From Candidatus Sumerlaeota bacterium (GTDB taxonomy: Bacteria; Sumerlaeota; Sumerlaeia; UBA8349): a DNA stretch of 5,110 nt. Positions 1 through 5,015 of the stretch are shown here, in pieces (positions within the stretch are counted from its first letter, which is position 1; each line of letters starts with the position of its first letter). The position numbers and the translations under genes were made by a program. Location of the stretch: NCBI GenBank assembly GCA_003501375.1, contig DNPO01000156.1, forward strand, positions 1-5,110. The letters run 5' to 3'. Under the pieces are notes generated by a model. It was not told the origin of the DNA and did no database searches. It saw nothing but the letters and a program-made list of their open reading frames with translations.

Positions 1-124
1 CGTTTTTTCTCTTGACTTAGACTTATCATGGATGTCCCCGATACCTGCCCAGCGCTCTTCGATTAAACGGCGCAAACCACGTTTGGCAATTTTGCAAAAC
101 GCTGGGTTGCACCCAAGCAAATTC
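1..124. other. Left-edge segment without an assignable gene
   Basis: No gene can be assigned with confidence here. A minus-strand frame is open from an ATG at 178-180 to the left edge (at least 59 codons, including the stretch IEERWAGIGDIHDK). It starts inside a repeat, lacks a Shine-Dalgarno sequence, and its first 18 or so codons are only the repeat translated. A plus-strand frame is open over the same bases, so openness is weak evidence. An imperfect hairpin with 10-bp arms and one mismatch lies at 80-101, and CCCAGCG at 48-54 is mirrored by CGCTGGG at 100-106. The segment could be the 3' end of a neighbouring gene, a decayed element or plain intergenic sequence. Confidence 0.3.
28..43 (-). 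repeat. Possible lone arm of the 125-184 repeat
   Basis: CATGGATGTCC at 28-38 exactly matches the reverse complement of 171-181, the outer part of the right arm of the neighbouring palindrome. The similarity continues weakly: GATAC follows in both after two differing bases. This suggests a degraded or solo arm of the same repeat family. Seen differently, the two 11-mers form perfect inverted ends around the 154-bp stretch 28-181. Confidence 0.4.
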
Positions 125-184
125 AAACATGGATATACAGGATGTACAGGATTTTTATCCGGTGTATCTTGGACATCCATGTTT
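125..184. repeat. Imperfect palindromic intergenic repeat, 28-bp arms
   Basis: The left arm (125-152) and right arm (157-184) pair around a TTTT loop, matching at 22 of 28 positions. The outer ten bases, AAACATGGAT and ATCCATGTTT, are perfect. The left arm also contains two near-tandem copies of TACAGGAT. The palindrome begins five bases past the stop codon of the minus-strand gene at 189, so its RNA would fold into a long hairpin at that message's 3' end. It could protect the end or help termination, but no T-run follows on the minus strand, so it is not a classical intrinsic terminator. From general knowledge, repeats of this appearance are dispersed between genes in many environmental bacterial genomes. 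Confidence 0.75.
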
Positions 185-188
185 AAAT

Positions 189-1379
189 TTATTTTGCTGT
201 TGCGCCATCACTATCCAGAACCACCAGCGGGCGGTAACCCCGCGCGATAATCCCTATACGACGTTTGGGATAATCCATCGCGCAAATCTGGTCGCCCAAG
301 GCAAAAATAAACCGATCCCCCGGCAGCACGGAAAGGTTATGCAAAGGCCAAGAGTAAATCGGCGTATTAAACACATCGTGTTCTGATCGAATGCTATTTC
401 CGGTATGCGAGTATAAATACCAACTGCTGGCGGTGTAAAACTCCCTTCCATTTTTCTCTGGCATTCTAAAATCCGAACACAATCTTGGGGTAAACCTTAA
501 AAACCACCCAATGTTCTTTCCCGGAGAAAGAAGTTCTTTTTCCGTATCGTATTTAAAGTCATGCAAGTTTGGCCTCCACTGCTCCTTACGCACGAAATCC
601 TGTTTCAGAATCGAGCATCCATCCCCATCAATCAAACACAGATCATACGTTGCAGTGGTCGCTCCATCTTTCAACCATAGCAAGGACTTGTTTTGCACCA
701 CGGCATGATCCAACTTGAGATACTCTTCCTGTCTCGTGCCATCCAGATGGCTTCGCAAAACTTTGTCTCCGCTGGGGGAAAAGTAATAGACGCTTGCGCC
801 TGAGTCTTTCAGGAAGGAGAGATCGTGCGTCTTTTCATATCCGCTGATGGAGTTGTGGTGCATCTGATACAAAAATATCGGCGCGGCCAATAGGTAGAAG
901 GGTATGTGGATAAGAAAAACAGCCTTGATTACTCTCTGGAATTTTTTGTCCGTGATGGAAGAAAAACACATGGCTAACGCAACAAAAGGGAACTCGAACA
1001 AAGCAGACAAGCAATACTCCATCAACCAAGCGACATAAGGATACCAGAAGAAGTTGTAAATGGTGAGTCCCGATGTGGGCAGTAGAGCATCCGGGGGCAA
1101 AATCATTCCCAAGAATCCAGAAAACGCATTGGCAAAGAACAGAATTACAAGGGAAGTCCATATGTTGCATTTGAACCACCAACGCAAAAGCACAGATTCC
1201 AAAATGGCGAGTCCCAGCATAAAGGCAAGAAAGTACTCCATAATAAAACGCATTGTAAAACCCGCGATCAAAGGCGCACCGCTGTTTGCGGAGGCTGTTC
1301 CCGGCAGGAGCGCGAGAAAACCGAGCAAAAACAAGGGGAGAAAATTGGAAAGAATCCGTCGTCGAAAAATGGTTTTCAT
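189..1379 (-). CDS. Unrecognised multi-spanning membrane protein with signal sequence and large C-terminal domain
   Basis: The 396-residue product is not recognised. Residues 1-31 look like a signal sequence: positive MKTIFRRR, a Leu/Phe-rich core, then a likely cleavage after ASA. Hydrophobic segments follow at about 43-68, 72-95, 106-141 (long enough for one or two spans) and 150-172. From about 180 the protein is polar, with aromatic and Gly/Asp-turn-rich strands (YYFSPSGDKVLRSHLDG, LCLIDGDG) that recall beta-propeller blades. It is probably a membrane-anchored protein with a folded domain outside the cytoplasm or in it; the topology cannot be fixed. The frame could be extended to an ATG at 1430, but that start would overlap the likely -35 element. 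The chosen ATG has GAGG 11 bases upstream. The gene diverges from the Yip1-family gene and ends at a palindromic repeat. No enzyme motif is visible. Confidence 0.75.
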   Translation of the reverse strand: MKTIFRRRILSNFLPLFLLGFLALLPGTASANSGAPLIAGFTMRFIMEYFLAFMLGLAILESVLLRWWFKCNIWTSLVILFFANAFSGFLGMILPPDALLPTSGLTIYNFFWYPYVAWLMEYCLSALFEFPFVALAMCFSSITDKKFQRVIKAVFLIHIPFYLLAAPIFLYQMHHNSISGYEKTHDLSFLKDSGASVYYFSPSGDKVLRSHLDGTRQEEYLKLDHAVVQNKSLLWLKDGATTATYDLCLIDGDGCSILKQDFVRKEQWRPNLHDFKYDTEKELLSPGKNIGWFLRFTPRLCSDFRMPEKNGREFYTASSWYLYSHTGNSIRSEHDVFNTPIYSWPLHNLSVLPGDRFIFALGDQICAMDYPKRRIGIIARGYRPLVVLDSDGATAK

Positions 1380-1400
1380 ATGCGTTAGTTCCTCAGGTGT

Positions 1401-1430
1401 ATCGTAGAGTTCTCCCGACCTGATTGTCAA
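1401..1430 (-). promoter_or_regulatory. Putative sigma70-type promoter of the minus-strand membrane-protein gene
   Basis: Read on the minus strand, a perfect TTGACA (1425-1430) is followed after 18 bases by TACGAT (1401-1406), which matches 4 of 6 consensus bases. Transcription would begin near 1394, about 15 bases before the ATG at 1379, giving a very short leader with GAGG near its 5' end. The spacer contains CTCCCGACCTG (plus strand, 1412-1422), repeated in the adjacent palindrome. The hexamers are seen directly; promoter activity is inferred. Confidence 0.5.
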
Positions 1431-1450
1431 GCGCGGACAAAATCCTCATG

Positions 1451-1513
1451 GTTTTTTAACAGGAATTGGGAGCATCTCCTCCTGCGGAAGACGCTCCCGA
1501 CCTGTTAAAAAAC
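1451..1513. repeat. 63-bp palindrome in the divergent intergenic region
   Basis: GTTTTTTAACAGG (1451-1463) and CCTGTTAAAAAAC (1501-1513) are a perfect 13-bp inverted repeat. Inside it, GGGAGC (1468-1473) pairs with GCTCCC (1493-1498), and a short TCC/GGA stem lies at the centre. The strand-symmetric structure has T-runs on the 5' side of the stem and A-runs on the 3' side, the reverse of an intrinsic terminator, and it lies between divergent starts. It is better read as a REP- or MITE-like repeat or a regulatory palindrome. No target-site duplication is visible. Confidence 0.7.
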
Positions 1514-1525
1514 AACAAGTTCCTG

Positions 1526-1554
1526 TTGCAAAACCACAGTTTTTTCTTTACCAT
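1526..1554 (+). promoter_or_regulatory. Possible promoter of the Yip1-family gene
   Basis: TTGCAA (1526-1531) and TACCAT (1549-1554) are separated by 17 bases; each matches 4 of 6 sigma70 consensus positions. The pair lies just right of the palindrome and about 40 bases before the ATG at 1596. It is a moderate match and other placements are possible. Confidence 0.35.
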
Positions 1555-1595
1555 TTTGCTGGTGAGAATCCCTTTCCCAGAGCAAGGACACAAAC

Positions 1596-2240
1596 ATGAA
1601 CCAACAGACACCTTTCGAGCGGGAACCTTTTCCTTCCACATCAGAAAAATTTCCCCCGTGGGAAAATATGGGATTTGAGCGCTGGTGGACAACGGTTAAA
1701 GGGATGTTTGTTGCCCCATCGGATTTTTTCAGTCGCATGGCTATTTCAGGGGGATTGGGACGTCCATTGATCTTCGGAGTCATCGGTGGCTCTGTTGGGG
1801 GGATAATCGCCCAAGCGTACAGTCTCATTTCCAGTTGCGTTACCAACCAACAGACCGGTCAATTCCTGATACAGGTTGCCCTGATTTTTCTGATGCCATT
1901 ATTGATGATTTTGAGCCTTTTCTTGTGCTCGGGGACAACGCATCTTTTGCTGAAACTGGTCGGTGGCGCACGGTATAATTATGAAACGACCTTTCGTGTG
2001 TACGCTTATCTTACGGGTTCCTTGGGATTACTCGGCGTCATTCCATTTTGTGCGACCCTTTTATGCCTGACTTGGGGCACTATTGTAGAAATTATTGGCA
2101 TATCAAAAGCGCATCAAATCTCAATAGGCAAAGCAATATTTGCTGTGCTGATACCAACACTATCCTGCTGGGGATGCCTGGCGGCAATGGTGGGTAGCGA
2201 ACAGGGATTGGGCGGAATCATTAAACTGTTCCTGTTTTAA
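1596..2240 (+). CDS. Yip1-family integral membrane protein
   Basis: This 214-residue protein fits the bacterial branch of the Yip1 domain family. It opens with a polar N-terminus (PFPSTSEKFPPWEN), followed by the typical lead-in W..TVKGMF.AP.DFFSRM with GGLGRPLIF (about 31-60). Hydrophobic segments run at about 57-79, 91-121, 135-155, 157-170 and 178-200. The stretch FRVYAYL...IP...WGTIVEIIGISKAHQISIGKA (134-180) is the part most characteristic of the family. Eukaryotic Yip1 proteins act in vesicle trafficking, but bacterial members have no settled role, so only a location in the cytoplasmic membrane is proposed. AAGGA at 1584-1588 sits seven bases before the ATG and supports the start. The gene diverges from the other membrane-protein gene across a palindrome and appears to be transcribed alone, with 89 bases to the next start. 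Confidence 0.88.
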   Translation: MNQQTPFEREPFPSTSEKFPPWENMGFERWWTTVKGMFVAPSDFFSRMAISGGLGRPLIFGVIGGSVGGIIAQAYSLISSCVTNQQTGQFLIQVALIFLMPLLMILSLFLCSGTTHLLLKLVGGARYNYETTFRVYAYLTGSLGLLGVIPFCATLLCLTWGTIVEIIGISKAHQISIGKAIFAVLIPTLSCWGCLAAMVGSEQGLGGIIKLFLF

Positions 2241-2249
2241 CTGCTTTCA

Positions 2250-2270
2250 ATTGGCCATTGCCTATTGCCT
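2250..2270 (+). repeat. Short heptanucleotide tandem repeat
   Basis: Three consecutive seven-base units, ATTGGCC, ATTGCCT and ATTGCCT, lie ten bases after the stop codon of the Yip1-family gene. The array is short and its first unit diverges, so it may be a remnant or chance. It resembles the short tandemly repeated heptamers known from some other bacteria. Confidence 0.4.
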
Positions 2271-2276
2271 TTCCAC

Positions 2277-2304
2277 TTGCAACCTCCCGCAAAAATGCTA
2301 CCCT
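2277..2304 (+). promoter_or_regulatory. Possible promoter of the CxxC-pair protein gene
   Basis: TTGCAA (2277-2282) is followed after 16 bases by TACCCT (2299-2304), about 25 bases before the ATG at 2330. Both hexamers are only partial matches to sigma70 consensus. The placement is good for a short leader, and GGAAGGG (2319-2325) gives a clear ribosome binding site. Confidence 0.3.
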
Positions 2305-2329
2305 GAATCGTTGAGAAAGGAAGGGCTGT

Positions 2330-3043
2330 ATGCTGGAGAAAGCAGATTATTTACAGATTAAAAAACGCGCATCGATTTGCATTCGGTGCGGAAAGCCTTT
2401 TACCGCGGATGAGCCGTGTCCGTCGATTTTGTTGGAAACGGGCGAAGGTGCCGCCTTGCAACAGCCGGAGCCGGTGATAGCCACGCCGGAGGCCGGAGAA
2501 AATACAGAAGCACAGGTGCCGATGGAAGCCGCGCCCCCGGTAGTCGAGGTCGTTGCGCCGAAAAAATCGGCTGAGGGCAAGAAGGCGGATGCCGCTGCGG
2601 CTGAGCCGGAGGAAGATGCTTTTCAGCGTGTGGACTATTGTACCGCCTGCTGGACGGAACTGAAGGAGCAGGCCTATTTTTCCTACTGGGTTGGAAAACC
2701 CAATGTGGCCAATGGCCCGGCAAAAAGACTTAATCGTGCCGAGCGCAACGTGGCGTTGGTGGCGTTGTTCGATTCGCTGAGCGACCGGAATGGTGTGGAG
2801 AGTGATTATACGCCGCACTTGTTTTTTCTGGCGCATCTGCTGATGCAATATCGTATTTTCAAATGGATACCTGCGTTGCGTGATCCGAAAACCGGGGCGA
2901 AAACTTTGCAGTTTACGCGTTCCGATTCCGAGGACCCGGTGTTGATTCCCGATATGGAACTGGCGGACGATATGATTGTGACGATCAAGACGGAGATCGA
3001 GCAATATCTCGAACGCAGCACGGGGCAGGCGATTCAACTCTAA
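2330..3043 (+). CDS. Conserved-hypothetical-type protein with two CxxC pairs split by a low-complexity linker
   Basis: This 237-residue soluble protein has no signal sequence or membrane segment. CIRCGKPF (C17, C20) and YCTACW (C104, C107) look like the two halves of a zinc ribbon. In an ordinary zinc ribbon the pairs are usually one to three dozen residues apart; here they are separated by 83 residues, largely an Ala/Pro/Glu/Val/Lys-rich stretch (about 36-97) that is probably disordered. The C-terminal part, about 109-237, looks globular and mixed helical (NRAERNVALVALFDSLSD, HLFFLAHLLMQYRIFKWI), and ends in an acidic, Ile-rich helix. No catalytic motif is recognised, so binding of zinc, RNA or protein is only a guess. 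The start is supported by the AAAGGAAGGG Shine-Dalgarno region at 2316-2325. The gene is followed by a large inverted repeat and is probably its own transcription unit. Confidence 0.85.
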   Translation: MLEKADYLQIKKRASICIRCGKPFTADEPCPSILLETGEGAALQQPEPVIATPEAGENTEAQVPMEAAPPVVEVVAPKKSAEGKKADAAAAEPEEDAFQRVDYCTACWTELKEQAYFSYWVGKPNVANGPAKRLNRAERNVALVALFDSLSDRNGVESDYTPHLFFLAHLLMQYRIFKWIPALRDPKTGAKTLQFTRSDSEDPVLIPDMELADDMIVTIKTEIEQYLERSTGQAIQL

Positions 3044-3048
3044 AACAC

Positions 3049-3163
3049 TATCCACAGATTTCACAGATTACACAGATTAACCCCCAAAACAAATTTTGGC
3101 AGCGAATTGTCTCGGGTTTTTCTGTTGGGTTTTAATCTGTGAAATCTGTGTAATCTGTGGATA
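3049..3163. repeat. Inverted repeat with arms of three 9-bp CACAGATT units
   Basis: The left arm (3049-3080) contains CACAGATT three times at nine-base spacing (3053, 3062, 3071). The right arm (3132-3163) contains the complement AATCTGTG three times (3134, 3143, 3152). The arms pair at 30 of 32 positions around a 51-base loop. The loop has its own small stem, CCAAAA/TTTTGG (3084-3099). It fills almost all of the gap between the CxxC-pair protein gene and the HAD gene. Repeats built on this unit are common between genes in many uncultured and PVC-type bacteria. The long hairpin could separate the two transcripts, and the loop also carries promoter-like hexamers. Confidence 0.85.
3107..3136 (+). 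promoter_or_regulatory. Possible promoter of the HAD-isomerase pair, inside the inverted repeat
   Basis: TTGTCT (3107-3112, 4 of 6 consensus) and TTTAAT (3131-3136, 5 of 6) are separated by 18 bases. The -10 element overlaps the first bases of the repeat's right arm, so transcription would begin near 3143 and the leader would include most of that arm. No better pair was found before the HAD start. The assignment is inference. Confidence 0.35.
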
Positions 3164-3189
3164 TCTTTTTTGCCTTGCGTGGAACTCTT

Positions 3190-4179
3190 ATGACAACTTC
3201 GCTCATTACCATTCCCGGGCTGGGTTCTGTTGATGCAGACTCCGGCTTGATTTCACTGGAACGCTGCTCCGACGGCATGTTTGCTGTGGGGCGCGACGGC
3301 GTGCAATCCATTACTGCCACCGGCGATAGGAAGGTCGAGTTCATCGCGTTCGCCGATCATAGCCTGGCCTATGTGAAGTCCAGCATGGGCTACCCGGCGT
3401 ACTACCCCGTGCATCCGGTGCGGCTCGACAAACCCATCAAGGCCGTGTTGATGGACTTGGATGGTACCAGCGTTCGTAGCGAGGAATTCTGGATTTGGAT
3501 CATTCAGCAAACGGTGGCGAGCCTGCTCGGGGATGCAACGTTTGAATTGGAAGAGGCGGATTTGCCCTTTGTTTCCGGGCATAGTGTTTCGGAGCATTTG
3601 CAGTACTGTATCAAAAAATACTGCCCGGACAAAACGGTGGAGGCTGCACGCACGTTTTATTTCGAGCACACGAACCGCGAACTCGACGCGATCATGCAGG
3701 GGGGCGGACGGACGGGTGCGTTCAAACCATCGCCCGGATTGAAAGAATTTTTATTGGAATTGAAGGCGCTGGGGGTTAAGATTGGTCTCGTAACCTCTGG
3801 ACTTTACGAAAAGGCTTGGCCCGAAATTCTTTCGGCGTTTCGCGATTTGGACATGGGCGATCCGAAAGAATTTTACGACGCGATTATCACGGCGGGCTAT
3901 CCCATGCGTGCGGGCGAACCAGGCACGTTGGGCGAACTGTCCCCCAAGCCGCATCCGTGGTTGTACGCAGAAACCTGTCGGGTTGGGTTGGGCATCGGGT
4001 TTGAAGAGCGTCATCACGTGGTGGGGATTGAAGACAGCGGAGCAGGCGTGTGTTCGATTCGCTTGGCAGGTTTTTCCGTTATCGGTTTTGACGGTGGCAA
4101 TATTCCGCAGAGTGGTACGCGGGCGTTGTGCGATTATTATTGCAAGACGTTTGAGGAAATGTTGAAAATTTTAAAATAA
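3190..4179 (+). CDS. HAD-superfamily phosphatase (beta-phosphoglucomutase-like) with an extra N-terminal domain
   Basis: The 329-residue product carries all four HAD motifs: DLDGT with nucleophile D89 and general acid/base D91, LVTSG with T202, K253 in SPKPHPW, and the acidic pair E281-D282 in VVGIEDSGAG. A helical cap of the C1 type lies at about 97-190. HAD phosphatases hydrolyse small phosphorylated metabolites through a phospho-aspartate; the nearest look is the beta-phosphoglucomutase/sugar-phosphatase branch. Unusually, about 84 residues precede motif I, whereas these enzymes normally begin a few residues before it. The extra part is strand- and turn-rich and has no recognised fold. The ATG at 3190 is preferred: a GTG at 3157 in frame would start inside the repeat. 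GTGGA at 3179-3183 is a weak ribosome binding site. The TIM-barrel gene follows after 39 bases, suggesting an operon in sugar-phosphate metabolism. Confidence 0.92.
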   Translation: MTTSLITIPGLGSVDADSGLISLERCSDGMFAVGRDGVQSITATGDRKVEFIAFADHSLAYVKSSMGYPAYYPVHPVRLDKPIKAVLMDLDGTSVRSEEFWIWIIQQTVASLLGDATFELEEADLPFVSGHSVSEHLQYCIKKYCPDKTVEAARTFYFEHTNRELDAIMQGGGRTGAFKPSPGLKEFLLELKALGVKIGLVTSGLYEKAWPEILSAFRDLDMGDPKEFYDAIITAGYPMRAGEPGTLGELSPKPHPWLYAETCRVGLGIGFEERHHVVGIEDSGAGVCSIRLAGFSVIGFDGGNIPQSGTRALCDYYCKTFEEMLKILK

Positions 4180-4218
4180 TTCCCACTGTACCCCTAATTA
4201 TGATAGAGGATTTCCACC

Positions 4219-4995
4219 ATGTTAAAAACAGGTCTTTGTTCCGTTACCTTTCGCAATTTATCCCCGCAAGAAATCATTCAGTTAGCCGCAAAAGCCGGTA
4301 TCAACGGCATTGAGTGGGGGGGAGATTTGCATGTACCGTATGGCAATTTAGAACTTGCCGACGAGGTGCGTCAGCAAACCCTCGACGCCGGGCTGCAAGT
4401 GTCTTCGTATGGTTCTTATTATCGCGTGGGCGGGGAGTCGCCGGAAATTGTTTTTGAAGATGTGGTGGAAACGGCGCAAACGCTGGGCGCACCCGTTGTC
4501 CGCGTTTGGGCGGGCAAACAGGCTTCTGCCGTTGCGAGCGAGGAACATCGCGCCAAGGTAGTCGAAGATGCACGGCGGATTTGCGACATAGCGGCAAAGG
4601 CAAATGTTCGCATTGCGTTTGAGTACCACAACAATTCATTAACCGACACGGCAGAGTCCGCCGTGCGTTTGTTTCAGGCGATCAATCACGAAAACTTGCG
4701 GAGTTATTGGCAGCCGCCGGAGGGCATGAATTACGAAAATTGCCTCGACGGATTGCATCTGGTTTCGCCGTGGCTGTCGCATGTGCACGTGTTCCAGTGG
4801 ACGGTGGAGAATGGCAAGGTAATTCGGCATGCACTGTCGCATGGCGCAGATCGCTGGCGTGCGTATCTGGCGGAAGCGGGTGCGGTGAAAAAAGAAGCGG
4901 GCGAGCGGTATGCCATTCTGGAATTTGTGTTGGGTGATTCGACAGCCGCGTTTCTGGAAGATGCGAAAACGCTGCATGCGTTGCTGAAGGGGTAA
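4219..4995 (+). CDS. Sugar phosphate isomerase/epimerase, xylose-isomerase-like TIM barrel
   Basis: The 258-residue product fits the AP-endonuclease-2/xylose-isomerase-like TIM-barrel family, close to the usual length. Signature stretches are GINGIEWGGDLHVPYG (27-42), the LGAPVVRVWAG strand (89-99), IAFEYHNN (132-139), HVHVF (188-192) and YAILEFV (231-237). Family members bind a divalent metal and isomerise or epimerise sugars through an enediolate. Likely ligands are E135, H190 and E235. The fourth, usually Asp, falls in SYWQPPEG (162-169), where Q165 takes its place. Such Gln-containing members may be a known subgroup, so loss of activity is not implied. GAGGA at 4206-4210 lies eight bases before the ATG. 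It is probably co-transcribed with the HAD phosphatase, though a TATGAT at 4199-4204 without a clear -35 leaves room for an extra promoter. The substrate is not readable. Confidence 0.93.
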   Translation: MLKTGLCSVTFRNLSPQEIIQLAAKAGINGIEWGGDLHVPYGNLELADEVRQQTLDAGLQVSSYGSYYRVGGESPEIVFEDVVETAQTLGAPVVRVWAGKQASAVASEEHRAKVVEDARRICDIAAKANVRIAFEYHNNSLTDTAESAVRLFQAINHENLRSYWQPPEGMNYENCLDGLHLVSPWLSHVHVFQWTVENGKVIRHALSHGADRWRAYLAEAGAVKKEAGERYAILEFVLGDSTAAFLEDAKTLHALLKG

Positions 4996-5001
4996 CTTTT
5001 C

Positions 5002-5015
5002 TGCTCTTTAGAGCA
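5002..5015. terminator. Weak hairpin between convergent stops
   Basis: TGCTC and GAGCA form a five-base stem around TTTA, seven bases after the TIM-barrel stop codon. TCTTC follows on the plus strand, a poor T-tract, and AGAAAAGTTA follows on the minus strand. The minus-strand stop at 5008-5010 lies within the hairpin. It could act as a weak shared terminator but falls short of a convincing intrinsic one. Confidence 0.3.

Noticed and set aside
32..250. Plus-strand 72-codon frame at the left edge
   Set aside because: Its second half is the palindromic repeat translated and then antisense to the membrane-protein gene; there is no Shine-Dalgarno sequence.
1380..1430. 17-codon N-terminal extension of the minus-strand membrane protein
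   Set aside because: It would place the start codon within the TTGACA hexamer and put polar residues ahead of a good signal sequence starting at 1379.
2351..3064. 237-codon open frame antisense to the CxxC-pair protein gene
   Set aside because: It is Arg/His-rich, begins inside the CACAGATT repeat, has no ribosome binding site, and overlaps a well-supported sense gene throughout. It is a codon-bias shadow.
3052..3159. CRISPR-like repetition
   Set aside because: The units are nine bases long, contiguous and inverted between the arms, with no spacers and no cas gene.
3157..3189. Upstream in-frame GTG start for the HAD gene
   Set aside because: The added residues are translated from the end of the inverted repeat and there is no ribosome binding site; the ATG at 3190 is better placed.
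3253..3669. 138-codon minus-strand frame opposite the HAD gene
   Set aside because: It lies entirely opposite conserved HAD coding sequence, shows no family features, and has no supported start.
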